A stretch of 54,168 nt of DNA from Verrucomicrobiota bacterium (GTDB lineage Bacteria > Verrucomicrobiota > Verrucomicrobiia > Verrucomicrobiales > DEV007), in assembly GCA_003402735.1 (NCBI GenBank), contig QQNE01000015.1, forward strand, positions 1 to 54,168. The letters run 5' to 3'. Position 1 is the first letter of the stretch; the number at the start of each line of letters is the position of its first letter. Made by a program: the position numbers and the translations under genes. The notes beneath the pieces are model-generated. The model was not told the DNA's origin, made no database searches, and saw nothing but the letters and a program-made list of their open reading frames with translations. Below are positions 1 to 7,703 of the stretch, in pieces.

Positions 1-103
1 CTGGAACAGGCGGTTGCGGCACCGGAACGGGCGGTTGCGGCGCCGGAACGGGCGGTTGCGGCACCGGAACGGGCGGTTGCGGCTCTGGAACGGGCGGTTG
101 CGG
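1..103. repeat. 21-bp tandem repeat coding for PQPPVPx units
   Basis: About five near-identical 21-bp units follow one another from the window start (for example 20-40, 41-61, 62-82, 83-103), differing at one or two bases. Each encodes seven residues of the proline-rich protein on the minus strand. The copy number is probably higher, because the array reaches the window edge. Confidence 0.85.
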
Positions 104-412
104 CTGGGGTTGGGGAGCGTCGATCACCAGCGGATCGCCCCGACCAAAATCTTCCTCCTTGTGAACCGTCCAAGGATCCGGCGTCGGATCGGTGACCACG
201 GGAGCGGGGGGCTCAACCGGCGGAGGGGTGGGATTGGCGGTGAGTTCCTCCAACTCCTCAGGACTCAGTTTGGGGCCCGGCTCATAATCATCAGGCCGAA
301 GGTCCTTGATCGGCGCATCCGCCACGACCACGGGGGGCGGGTTTTTCAACAGCAGGAAGACCGCGGCCCCCACGGCAAGGAGGCCGAACAGGAAAAAAAA
401 GAAGGATCTCAC
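1..412 (-). CDS. Proline-rich repeat protein with N-terminal membrane anchor (partial, C-terminus outside window)
   Basis: The minus-strand frame opens with GTG at 412 and stays open to the window edge, so the C-terminus is missing. The product starts MRSFFFFLFGLLAVGAAVF, one hydrophobic segment of about 20 residues that looks like an uncleaved anchor or signal peptide. It is followed by an acidic, proline-rich stretch and then by repeats of a seven-residue unit of the form PQPPVPx (x = V, A or E). Such segments usually act as extended spacers crossing the periplasm, as in TonB-like proteins, but no C-terminal domain is visible here to support that. The GTG start was chosen because the hydrophobic segment begins directly after it; no ATG fits the frame just upstream. 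The function is unknown. Confidence 0.6.
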   Translation of the reverse strand, partial: MRSFFFFLFGLLAVGAAVFLLLKNPPPVVVADAPIKDLRPDDYEPGPKLSPEELEELTANPTPPPVEPPAPVVTDPTPDPWTVHKEEDFGRGDPLVIDAPQPQPQPPVPEPQPPVPVPQPPVPAPQPPVPVPQPPVP

Positions 413-556
413 GGGGAGTGACGATTCACGGTTGGTGGAAGAAAGCCGGAGGTCCAGGGCCCGGACTGAACCTCATTTGTCAGGCAACGATGCAGAACCC
501 GAGCCTTTCAGGACAGCCCCGGATCAGCGAGACCGCCCCCCGAATCGAACCGCGCC

Positions 557-919
557 TCAACTCTGCATGAGAAGCGTGGCGCTCACCAAAAGCACCAGGA
601 AGATGATGATCATCCACTTGGTCGATTCCGCGTTGCTCATCTCCTTCCACCCGGCATCGAAGCGGTCCTGGAATCCGCGACCGATGGAATGGAGGAAGCC
701 GACTCGGGAGAAGAGCCAGACGGTGATCATGACCAGGCCGACTCGGCAGAGGTAGGTGGTGAATTCCTTGATGACGAAACCGACTTCCTGGGAGACCAGA
801 CCGCTTCCCACCAGGCGATCCGCTCCGATGATGGAAGCGATCATGCCGGCGAAGGCGACAAGGAAGAAGGCAGTTTCACTGAACGCGGTGCGACCGTGAC
901 GTTTCTCTTTGGAGGACAT
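557..919 (-). CDS. Small integral membrane protein, unknown function
   Basis: This 120-residue protein has a short basic N-terminus followed by three predicted membrane segments: around residues 13-33 (FLVAFAGMIASIIGADRL), 56-70 (LCRVGLVMITVWLFS) and 100-118 (KWMIIIFLVLLVSATLL). It has no recognised motif. It lies on the same strand as the proline-rich protein and the sigma factor operon, separated by about 145-150 bp on each side, so it may be transcribed alone. I do not recognise the family. The reading frame and hydrophobic pattern make a real gene likely. Confidence 0.6.
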   Translation of the reverse strand: MSSKEKRHGRTAFSETAFFLVAFAGMIASIIGADRLVGSGLVSQEVGFVIKEFTTYLCRVGLVMITVWLFSRVGFLHSIGRGFQDRFDAGWKEMSNAESTKWMIIIFLVLLVSATLLMQS

Positions 920-1069
920 GGGGACAGATGGTGCGTTTTTTTCGGAGATGGTGCGCGGGGAGAACTCGAAACGATGCGTCTCCGCAGCAACCCGATTTTA
1001 TAACCGCAACCCAATTCCGCAAGCTTTCTGTGCACGTAAGACGCACCTGCGCTGAGGACTTGCACAGGG

Positions 1070-1540
1070 TCAGGGATTTGGCGGGGTTGGCATTCGTCCC
1101 CACGCGGGCCCCGAACCCGGAAAACCGCCCGGACGCGGCGGCAGAACCGGCTTTTCTTCCCTGGCCCTCTCCCTCACCTGCTGACGATACCGCTCCATCC
1201 TCCCGCGTTGCTCCTCGGTGAGGTGAGGCTCCACCTGCTCATAAAATCCCTTCACGGTCTGCATCTGTTCCTGGATCGCGCGGCGCCTTTGTGCCTGAAG
1301 CCGTTGCGCGGTCTCGCGCACCAGGGGTTCCAAGGTGGCCCTCTGATCCGGGGTCAACCCGAGACGTTCCTCCATCCTTCCCAGGACCATCCCGTCCCAA
1401 AACCCCGGACGGCTCATGGCCTTCTGCCGGGCATAAATTGCCTGTTGGCCGGCAAACCAACCCAACCCGGCACCAGCCACAAAAATGACCGCCAGCGACA
1501 CCCCAATTTTCCAGCGCGCCCCTTTCACAACAAGAGCCAT
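1070..1540 (-). CDS. CpxP/Spy-like periplasmic protein (LTxxQ motifs), membrane-anchored
   Basis: The 156-residue product starts MALVVKGARWKIGVSLAVIF, a signal-anchor of about 20 residues. The rest is a charged helical segment carrying two LTxxQ-type motifs (LTPDQ near residue 66, LTEEQ near residue 117), the hallmark of the Spy/CpxP/ZraP family of periplasmic chaperones and metal-stress sensors. The C-terminus is proline- and glycine-rich. The start at 1540 lies 16 bp inside the preceding gene and has a GGAGGAG Shine-Dalgarno sequence within that gene's last codons, so translation is probably coupled. The operon order sigma factor, membrane protein, LTxxQ protein suggests an envelope-stress or metal-sensing output. 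The exact ligand is unknown. Confidence 0.65.
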   Translation of the reverse strand: MALVVKGARWKIGVSLAVIFVAGAGLGWFAGQQAIYARQKAMSRPGFWDGMVLGRMEERLGLTPDQRATLEPLVRETAQRLQAQRRRAIQEQMQTVKGFYEQVEPHLTEEQRGRMERYRQQVRERAREEKPVLPPRPGGFPGSGPAWGRMPTPPNP

Positions 1541-1854
1541 TCCATCTCCTCCGCCCTGGTTTCCATCACCGGGATGAGTTCCTCTTCTGCGGCCATGGCC
1601 TGTTCCCGGAACACGGAGAGTCCGGCCACCACCAAAACCGCAGCGGAAGAGGCGAACGCGGCGCGCAGGGAGACCCGTTCCCAGACCTGCAGAATCTCCC
1701 GGGCCCGGTCTTCCCTCCACCGGGCCGCGACCCGCAGCGCGAAGCCGAAGGGAACCTCAGCACCTCTTGCCGCCACGGTCTCACGATGGCTCTCCACAAG
1801 TTTTCCCCAGATCCCCGACGCCTCTTCCGGAATTCTCTCTGTCTCCTGATTCAT
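1525..1854 (-). CDS. Single-pass membrane protein in ECF sigma operon, possible anti-sigma factor
   Basis: The 109-residue protein begins 16 bp after the sigma factor stop and ends inside the next gene. The N-terminal 65 residues are charged and soluble, with a helix rich in Arg, Trp and Glu (RVAARWREDRAREIL). One membrane segment follows (about 68-86, AAFASSAAVLVVAGLSVF) and then a short acidic tail. Size, one membrane helix and position directly behind an ECF sigma gene fit an anti-sigma or sigma-tuning role, but no zinc-binding HxxxCxxC motif is present. The anti-sigma function is therefore inferred from context only. Confidence 0.6.
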   Translation of the reverse strand: MNQETERIPEEASGIWGKLVESHRETVAARGAEVPFGFALRVAARWREDRAREILQVWERVSLRAAFASSAAVLVVAGLSVFREQAMAAEEELIPVMETRAEEMEWLLL

Positions 1855-1870
1855 TTTGGTTTCACTCTGT

Positions 1871-2470
1871 TCACGGATTCCCTTTCACCCCAGGCTCAAG
1901 CTGCCGCAAAACCTCCTGCAATTTGCGCCGGGCCCGAAAGGCGGTCACTTTGATGCGGGATTCTCCCCAATTCAAAACCGCGGCGATCTCTTTGACGGGA
2001 AGCCCCTCCAAATCCAGCATCCGGAGCACCCTCTCCTCCTCCGGCCTGAGCGTGCAAAACAATTTGGCCAAAAGTTCGCCGCACGACTCCAACCCATCCG
2101 GTCGACCCCGGTGGAACGGTTCCTCGGCGAGGATGACTTCCAACATCTGCTCCTCTTCCTCCGTGAGATCGGCGCAACGCAACTCCCTGCGCCGACGCTG
2201 TTTTCTCAAGTGATCGAAGCAGAGATTGCGCGTGATCCGGGCCACCCAATGCTCCATTGGCTGATCTCCGCGAAAGGTCCCCAGTTTGGCGAACAATTTC
2301 AAGAAGACCTCCTGCGCCAAGTCCTCCTCGTCCAAACCTCGAGGCAGATGGTTCCGCACGATCCGAATCACCACCGGATAGAGAATTTCCACCAACCGCT
2401 CCGCGGCTCCCGCCTCCCCCTGCAAGGCGCGCGGCCACCAATCGGCGGCCCTCTCTTCGCTTGAATCCAT
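1871..2470 (-). CDS. RNA polymerase ECF-type sigma-70 factor
   Basis: The 199-residue protein has the two helical regions of ECF sigma factors. Region 2 (about residues 25-95) carries the core-binding and -10-recognition signature GLDEEDLAQEVFLKLF followed by HWVARITRNLCFDHLRKQRRR. Region 4 (about 135-190) has the helix-turn-helix PVKEIAAVLNWGESRIKVTAFRAR with small differences from the textbook motif. There is no region 1.1 or 3, as expected for ECF sigma factors. It is the first gene of a three-gene minus-strand operon with a possible anti-sigma protein and a CpxP-like protein, so it probably drives an envelope-stress regulon that may include its own operon. The exact ECF group is not assigned. 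Confidence 0.92.
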   Translation of the reverse strand: MDSSEERAADWWPRALQGEAGAAERLVEILYPVVIRIVRNHLPRGLDEEDLAQEVFLKLFAKLGTFRGDQPMEHWVARITRNLCFDHLRKQRRRRELRCADLTEEEEQMLEVILAEEPFHRGRPDGLESCGELLAKLFCTLRPEEERVLRMLDLEGLPVKEIAAVLNWGESRIKVTAFRARRKLQEVLRQLEPGVKGNP

Positions 2471-2606
2471 TCACCTCGTCCGGCGGCTGAGGTTGCGCTT
2501 CTGTTTCACTCTTTGCCAGACGCCCCAGATTCGTGCCGGTTACCCGTCATCCAATCAAAATCGCAAAATCCAATCAAACACCGCCCCAAGAACCACTCGG
2601 ACCGAA

Positions 2607-3287
2607 TCAATCCCGCATTCTCTCTTCCCGGCGGGCGCGCACCCCGCTGAAAAAATGGCGCAGCAGGACCGGCTTGGACGAATAGAGCGGATCCGCCGCA
2701 GGAACCGGGACCGGCGTTTCCCCATTCGCCAACGGAGCGGCGGGCGGCGTTGCAGGCGGAAAATGGCGGTAGGCGATGGCCCCGGTCGCGCTGTCGATGA
2801 CCACTTGACCAACCTCGGCGCCCGCCGCATCGGCAAACGTCAGCAACCAGGTCGGTGCCCGGTCCGCCCCGCGGAAGCGCAGCTGATAATGGAGCCGTGC
2901 GAAACTGATGCCCGCCAAAATCGCCTCGTCATCCGCGATGCGATAGGCCTCCGGGGAATCGACCCCCCAAGCCGCCGCGAGCCCGAGGAGCGGTTTGTCC
3001 GGCAAATCGGCGTAATCCGCTCGCTTGATGAGATTCGAACCAGTCACTTTCCCACCGGTCACCACATATTCCTGGAGGACGTCGGGCGTGGCCTCGTTCT
3101 TGATCAGCAGACGCCAAGTTTGCGGCTGATCATCCCCATCAAACCCGGCCATCGCGACCAAGTTTCCCAAAGCTGGCGGGCCCAGGGCGGATTCCAGGAC
3201 GCGCAAGGCCTCGAGAGCGGAACTTCCTCCGGCGGTGATTGTCCCGGCCAGGGCGAACCAAACCCATGTCACGATCCGCGCTCCCAT
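2607..3287 (-). CDS. Secreted protein of unknown function, PepSY-like end
   Basis: The 226-residue product starts MGARIVTWVWFALAGTITAGG, a cleavable signal peptide; the longer frame upstream adds 22 residues that would bury it, so 3287 is preferred. The mature part has alternating hydrophobic strands. Near residues 150-185 it carries a segment (WLLTFADAAGAEVGQVVIDSATGAI) reminiscent of a PepSY domain, in which a strand ends with D-x-x-TG. The last 40 residues are proline-rich and then basic. The function is unknown, and the PepSY similarity is a visual impression that a profile search could settle. Confidence 0.6.
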   Translation of the reverse strand: MGARIVTWVWFALAGTITAGGSSALEALRVLESALGPPALGNLVAMAGFDGDDQPQTWRLLIKNEATPDVLQEYVVTGGKVTGSNLIKRADYADLPDKPLLGLAAAWGVDSPEAYRIADDEAILAGISFARLHYQLRFRGADRAPTWLLTFADAAGAEVGQVVIDSATGAIAYRHFPPATPPAAPLANGETPVPVPAADPLYSSKPVLLRHFFSGVRARREERMRD

Positions 3288-3401
3288 GCTTTCTCTTTCT
3301 TTGCTTCCGACGTCTCCCACCCATCGCGCATTCGGCAAGGAAAGGCGACCCAATTCGCGAACTTGCGCGTCCGAGTTTTCCAGTGATTCGTTCCCTCACG
3401 C

Positions 3402-4217
3402 ATGAATGAACTCGCCCGGCTTGCGGACAGCGCCCTGCTTCTTCTTGGGCACGGCTCCACGGAAAACCCGGATTCCAGCGCTCCCACCCTGGCCAATGCC
3501 GAGCAAATCCGAAAACAAGGCATTTTCGCGGAGGTGCAGTGCGCCTTCTGGAAAGAGGAACCGGGCTTCTCCATCTCCGATTATCTCTTCGAGAGCGACA
3601 CGATCTACGCCGTTCCCAATTTCATCAGTGAAGGCTATTTCACCCGGGAAGTGATCCCCCGGGAACTGGGACTCGAGGGACCCACGACACGAAGAAACGG
3701 CAGAACGATCCATTACTGCGACCCGGTCGGCATCCACCAGAGCATGACCCGTCTCCTCGCCAGCCGTGCCCGCGAACTGGCCCCCGACATTCCGGTCCAG
3801 GACAGCGCCCTGATCATCGTGGGGCACGGCACCGGACTCAACGCCAAGTCGACCGAAGCGATCCGCGTTCAGGTCGACCGACTGGAGGCCCTCGGACTCG
3901 GTTACGGTCAGATCCTCGATGCCTACATGGAGGAGGCTCCCTTCATCGCCGATTGGGATCAACTCACTCCCCTTCCCCATGTTCTGGTTGTGCCCTTTTT
4001 CATCGCGGACGGCCTGCACAGTTACCAGGATATTCCCGTCTTGCTCGGCATCGAATCCGCCCCGACCGCCGCCGCCAGCCAACGGGATGTGTTCCGCCAC
4101 AACCCCGTGCATATCCGGGGCCGCTCCCTCTGGTACAGCCGGTCGATCGGGACCGATCCCTCCCTGACCGATGTCATCCTCGACCAGGTTCACGATTTCC
4201 GTTCCACCCACGCATGA
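3402..4217 (+). CDS. cbiX: CbiX-type sirohydrochlorin chelatase family protein (two-domain)
   Basis: The 271-residue protein has two tandem chelatase-type halves, each with the metal-binding signature GHG: LLLLGHGSTEN near residue 17 and ALIIVGHGTGLN near residue 140. The family inserts cobalt, nickel or ferrous iron into sirohydrochlorin in the cytoplasm; which metal cannot be told from sequence. The length fits the long form of CbiX. The stop overlaps the start of the DR2241-like Fe-S gene by 4 bp, so the two are translationally coupled. This pairing is known from cobalamin or siroheme loci of other organisms, but no other tetrapyrrole gene is seen nearby. Confidence 0.8.
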   Translation: MNELARLADSALLLLGHGSTENPDSSAPTLANAEQIRKQGIFAEVQCAFWKEEPGFSISDYLFESDTIYAVPNFISEGYFTREVIPRELGLEGPTTRRNGRTIHYCDPVGIHQSMTRLLASRARELAPDIPVQDSALIIVGHGTGLNAKSTEAIRVQVDRLEALGLGYGQILDAYMEEAPFIADWDQLTPLPHVLVVPFFIADGLHSYQDIPVLLGIESAPTAAASQRDVFRHNPVHIRGRSLWYSRSIGTDPSLTDVILDQVHDFRSTHA

Positions 4218-4846
4218 TCGCTCCCTCCCGAATCCTCTCGCTGCTCACGGAACGCCTGCGCAGCGCCCCCTTTCACCTCGGTCAGGTCCGCGTCGCCGCG
4301 GGCTCAGACGGTCGCGTCGAACTCCGGCACCGAGACGACGCTGCCCTCGACTCCGCAGAACTCCAATCGTTTCACTCCCCGAACCACGCCCGCGAGATCG
4401 CCCAATACGATGCCGCCGGCGAATATCGTCCCCTCAAAGGGACGCCCAATCTCAAGAGAGGCTGGCGGATGGACCTGACCGGTCCGGAGGAAACACGCGT
4501 AGCCCTGGACATTTTTTATCCGGCCGCGCTGGCCCTCTGGGCGGCTCAAACCGACGACAGATTGCGAATCATCCCCCTGTCCCAAACCTTGGAGAGACAG
4601 ACCGGGATGTATCGCTACGCCCGAACCATCTCTCCGGAAGGGGCGCGCGAACTGACGCGGCGCCGCTGCCTGGAGGGTTGCTCGCGCCGGCCCCTCTGGT
4701 CCGATCTCCCGAGCCCGGCTCCCGGACCGGACGAGATCCCGCTGCTCTGCCCGGAAGCATGCAGTTTTTTCGTGGCCGAGGCGCGAGTCGTGGCCAAAAC
4801 GGAATTTGAGGCCAAAACAGCCCCTCCCCCGTCGGCAGGCGATTGA
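4214..4846 (+). CDS. DR2241-family iron-sulfur protein, partner of CbiX
   Basis: The 210-residue protein starts at an ATG overlapping the cbiX stop. The C-terminal third carries four cysteines in two pairs, RRRCLEGCSRR and LLCPEACSFF (near residues 153-181), a spacing suited to a [4Fe-4S] cluster. The N-terminal part is soluble with no membrane segment. Family knowledge: DR2241-type proteins occur next to or fused with CbiX and are thought to assist chelation or redox handling of the tetrapyrrole. The assignment rests on the cysteine pattern and the coupled neighbour. The start inside the cbiX stop is the only one consistent with the domain. Confidence 0.65.
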   Translation: MIAPSRILSLLTERLRSAPFHLGQVRVAAGSDGRVELRHRDDAALDSAELQSFHSPNHAREIAQYDAAGEYRPLKGTPNLKRGWRMDLTGPEETRVALDIFYPAALALWAAQTDDRLRIIPLSQTLERQTGMYRYARTISPEGARELTRRRCLEGCSRRPLWSDLPSPAPGPDEIPLLCPEACSFFVAEARVVAKTEFEAKTAPPPSAGD

Positions 4847-4875
4847 TTCATATCAAATTTGCGAAAAAGAGTTGC

Positions 4876-4888
4876 GCTGTTTAACAGC
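4876..4888. promoter_or_regulatory. 13-bp palindrome in AT-rich leader of the response regulator gene
   Basis: GCTGTTTAACAGC is a perfect inverted repeat around a central T. It sits about 70 bp before the NtrC-like gene in a 112-bp stretch that is clearly AT-richer than its surroundings. It may be an operator or a short RNA hairpin. No regulator is assigned. Confidence 0.35.
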
Positions 4889-4958
4889 TCTGTATTATTT
4901 GAGCATATTAGTGGTCGGCCAGACCTGAATTTCATTCTTCGCTCAAATCATCGCAACC

Positions 4959-6344
4959 ATGGCCAAAATCATCATCATCGACGACGAACCTGGAATCCTT
5001 CAGGTCATGCGCAAGTTGTCCGAGCGCATGGGACACGAAACCTCCGCCTACCAGAGCGGCAAGGATGGGATGTTGGCCATCCAACGAGTCGTTCCGGACG
5101 TCGTGGTCGTGGACCTGCGGATCGGGGACATGAGCGGGTTGGAGATCATCCAGCGCTGCAACGCCCAGTTCCCCCACATCGCCATCATCATGGTGACCGG
5201 TTATGGAACCGTAGAATCTGCGGTGGAAGCGATGAAGTTGGGCGCGTTCGACTACCTGACCAAGCCCTTCGAACTCGACGACTTGCAGCGGACCATCAAT
5301 CGGGCCCTGAACCAGCGGGAACCGGCCGCTCGCACCGCAGCGGCGGGCCTCGTCAGCGATTCCGAGGCGGAGCCGGCCCTTGTCTCTTCTCGTCTCATCG
5401 GGGAAAGCCAGCGGATGAAGGAGATTCACGGGATCATCGAAAAGATCGCCGATTACGACAGCCCGATTCTGCTCGAGGGCGAGTTCGGCTCGGGCAAGCA
5501 GATGGTGGCCCGAGCCATTCACAACCGCAGCAAGCGCAACGCATCCCCGTTCAAGGTGCTCGACTGTTCTTCGCTGCCCGAGGATCTTCTCGAGATGGAG
5601 CTGTTCGGCAGCCCCGGCGGACGCGGGGAGACCATCTTCCGTCGGGCCATGGGCGGCACCGTCTTTCTCGAGGAGGTCAATCTCCTGCCTCACCGCCTGC
5701 AGTCCGTTCTCGAAGGGTATCTCGAGGATGTCACCGCCCGCCGCATGAACAATTCCTTGGCGGAAAGCATGGACGTGCGTTTCGTGGCCTCGACCAACAA
5801 ACCGTTGGAGGATGAGGTGGCGGCCGGGCGTTTCCGGGAGGATCTCTATTACAAGGTGTCCGTCATCCCGATCAACGTCCCCTCTCTCCGTAACCGCCAA
5901 AGTGATATTCCGCTGCTGGTCGAGTATTTCCTCGAACGCTACGCGGCCATGAACAAGCGGGCCAAACCGAATGTCGACAAATACGCCTTGGAATTGCTGG
6001 AAAGCTACAAGTGGCCGGGCAACGTCAGCGAGTTGCAGAACACCGTCGAGCGCGCCTCGGCGTTTTGCGACGACAACCGGATTCGTCCGGTCGATCTCCC
6101 GAGCAAGATCTCGCAGCGCGTGGAAATCACCGACGACGAGAACGAGGCCATCGTCCATCACCTTCCGATCGGCAACTCTCTCAGCGACTTCATCCGGAAG
6201 CAGGAGAAGGTCTTCATCCGCGAAACCCTCAAGTTCAACGATGGGTCCAGGGAAAAGACCGCCAGCATGCTGGATGTCAGCATCGCCACCCTCTACCGGA
6301 AGATGGGTCTGAAGCTGGAGCGGGACAAAATGCTCAGCGCCTGA
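4959..6344 (+). CDS. NtrC-like response regulator with AAA domain lacking the GAFTGA loop
   Basis: The 461-residue protein has a receiver domain (residues 1-120; acidic pair D8/D9, phospho-acceptor D52, T80, K102), an AAA+ domain (about 145-375) and a C-terminal Fis-type helix-turn-helix (about 420-455, KTASMLDVSIATLYRKMGL). Walker A reads GEFGSGKQ (K180) rather than GESGTGKE. Walker B ends FLEEV instead of FLDEI. After ELFG (about 215) the sequence goes to SPGGRGETIF, so the GAFTGA loop that contacts sigma-54 is absent. The arginine-finger region FREDLYYKV is kept. It is probably a phosphorylation-controlled DNA-binding regulator that does not activate sigma-54 polymerase. No histidine kinase gene adjoins it. 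Confidence 0.9.
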   Translation: MAKIIIIDDEPGILQVMRKLSERMGHETSAYQSGKDGMLAIQRVVPDVVVVDLRIGDMSGLEIIQRCNAQFPHIAIIMVTGYGTVESAVEAMKLGAFDYLTKPFELDDLQRTINRALNQREPAARTAAAGLVSDSEAEPALVSSRLIGESQRMKEIHGIIEKIADYDSPILLEGEFGSGKQMVARAIHNRSKRNASPFKVLDCSSLPEDLLEMELFGSPGGRGETIFRRAMGGTVFLEEVNLLPHRLQSVLEGYLEDVTARRMNNSLAESMDVRFVASTNKPLEDEVAAGRFREDLYYKVSVIPINVPSLRNRQSDIPLLVEYFLERYAAMNKRAKPNVDKYALELLESYKWPGNVSELQNTVERASAFCDDNRIRPVDLPSKISQRVEITDDENEAIVHHLPIGNSLSDFIRKQEKVFIRETLKFNDGSREKTASMLDVSIATLYRKMGLKLERDKMLSA

Positions 6345-6354
6345 GCCTTGCCCT

Positions 6355-7128
6355 TCAGACCCGCGGAAGCGGCGGTGGGTTGTGGCGGTAAAGCACGTTT
6401 TCCGGTTCCTCCTTCAGGCGGAGCCGGAACATCACACCCAGTGCCAATCCAGCAATCAACCCGCCCACGTGAGCTGCGTAAGCAACGCCTTCCACGGGCG
6501 CTTGGCTGTTCTTCATTTGGGAGAGCATCTCCGCCCCGCCGATGAATTGGGTGGCGATCCAACAACCGATCACCAGAAAGGCTGGAACGGAGATCACCCA
6601 AAACAACATCAACACCCTGACCGTGTTCCGGGGGAAGAGAACGAGGTAGGCTCCGAGCACTCCCGATATGGCTCCAGAAGCCCCGAGCATCGGCACTTGG
6701 CTGTTCGGCTCCAGAAACGCATGCGCCAGCCCCGCCGCCAGTCCGCTCCCTAGGTAAAAGCCGAGGAACCGCTTGGACCCGAAGCGGTGCTCGACGTTGT
6801 TCCCGAAAATCCAGAGAAACAGCATGTTCCCCAAGAGATGCAACCACCCGCCGTGCATGAACATTGAGGTGAACAGCGTCAGGGCGACCGGTCGGGGCCC
6901 GGGTCCTTGCGGAATCTCGATGACCTCTCCCATCGGCCCCGGTACCTCACTCACTCCGACCAAGTCCCGACCGGTGGTGATCTCCAGAGGCACCGCACTG
7001 AAACGGCTCGTGAGATCCGGCATCATGATCTGCAGCCCAAAGATCATGAAATTGAGAAGAAGAAAGGTATTGGTCAGCCAAGTGGGCCGATAGAGCGACC
7101 GATCGTCGTCAGATAACGGGATGAACAT
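6355..7128 (-). CDS. Rhomboid-family intramembrane serine protease
   Basis: The 257-residue protein has about six membrane segments. It carries the rhomboid features: the loop HGGWLHLLGNMLFLWIFG after the first helix, the catalytic serine motif GASGAISG, and the catalytic histidine in AAHVGGLIAG. An insertion of about 45 soluble residues lies between the first membrane helix and the HGGWLH motif. Rhomboids cleave membrane helices of substrate proteins. The gene is convergent with the response regulator, with 10 bp between stops, and appears to be a single-gene unit. The substrate is unknown. Confidence 0.93.
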   Translation of the reverse strand: MFIPLSDDDRSLYRPTWLTNTFLLLNFMIFGLQIMMPDLTSRFSAVPLEITTGRDLVGVSEVPGPMGEVIEIPQGPGPRPVALTLFTSMFMHGGWLHLLGNMLFLWIFGNNVEHRFGSKRFLGFYLGSGLAAGLAHAFLEPNSQVPMLGASGAISGVLGAYLVLFPRNTVRVLMLFWVISVPAFLVIGCWIATQFIGGAEMLSQMKNSQAPVEGVAYAAHVGGLIAGLALGVMFRLRLKEEPENVLYRHNPPPLPRV

Positions 7129-7167
7129 GGGGACAAGGTTACCTCAAGGTTGCCACCCCGCGAGCGC

Positions 7168-7209
7168 AAAAAAAGAGGCGGAGGCTGACGAGCAGCCGCC
7201 GCCTCCGCA
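7168..7209 (-). terminator. Intrinsic terminator of the EF-hand gene
   Basis: Read on the minus strand, a GC-rich stem (GCGGAGGC pairing with GCCTCCGC, with an inner GGCTG/CAGCC stem) is followed by CTTTTTTT. It lies 20 bp after the EF-hand gene stop. Confidence 0.8.
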
Positions 7210-7229
7210 ATGGAAACAGGTAAGACCGA

Positions 7230-7601
7230 TCAGTTGGCCTTTGCCTTCGGCTTCTTCGGAGCCGGGGTCAGAACGGTGATGAGTTCGGCCTTGTCCAGAG
7301 CGCCGTCCTTGTTCGCGTCGCCGCGCTCAAGCATCTTGGCGGCGCGCTCTTCCGGCGTCGGAGCCGGTTTGGCCGGAGCAGGAGCGCCTTCCTTCGGCTT
7401 GGGTGCCGGTTGAGCCGCAAGCTCCGCCTTGTCGAGCTTGGCATCGGCGTTTTTGTCGAGATTCTTCAGCATCATGTCCGCGCGCTGTTCTGGGGTCATG
7501 GGGGGCTTTTTGCCTTTGCCCTTGCCTTCGCCTTCTGCAGCGATTCCGGTCGAAGCCACCGCGAAAGCGGCGAGAGTCATGAGAGCGAGATACTTTTTCA
7601 T
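7230..7601 (-). CDS. Secreted EF-hand protein
   Basis: The 123-residue protein has a signal peptide (MKKYLALMTLAAFAVASTGIAAEG), a Lys/Gly-rich linker and two EF-hand-type calcium loops: DKNADAKLDKAE (49-60) and DANKDGALDKAE (95-106). Both have acidic or polar residues at positions 1, 3, 5 and a Glu at position 12. Alanine/proline/lysine-rich linkers separate them. Such short secreted EF-hand proteins are common in Verrucomicrobiota and Planctomycetes; calcium binding is likely and the role unknown. The start at 7601 gives a normal signal peptide, whereas the longer open frame upstream is a shadow of the divergent TPR gene. A strong intrinsic terminator follows. Confidence 0.85.
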   Translation of the reverse strand: MKKYLALMTLAAFAVASTGIAAEGEGKGKGKKPPMTPEQRADMMLKNLDKNADAKLDKAELAAQPAPKPKEGAPAPAKPAPTPEERAAKMLERGDANKDGALDKAELITVLTPAPKKPKAKAN

Positions 7602-7645
7602 TTGGGATTGATGGTGGGATTGTGGTTGAGTGCCGGAACATTCTG

Positions 7646-7659
7646 CCGACAGCTGTCGG
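7646..7659. promoter_or_regulatory. 14-bp perfect palindrome between divergent genes
   Basis: CCGACAGCTGTCGG lies in the 102-bp gap between the divergent EF-hand and TPR genes, 45 bp from each start. Its position would suit an operator serving one or both promoters. No binding protein is known. Confidence 0.35.
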
Positions 7660-7703
7660 GAGATAAACCAGAAACCCTCTCTTTCGTTGCGAACTTTTTT
7701 GCC

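Noticed and set aside
1-103. CRISPR-like array at the left edge
   Set aside because: Units are contiguous 21-bp coding repeats without spacers.
3015-3055. GATTCGAACC string resembling a tRNA T-arm
   Set aside because: No acceptor stem or anticodon arm flanks it and it lies in the coding sequence of the secreted protein.
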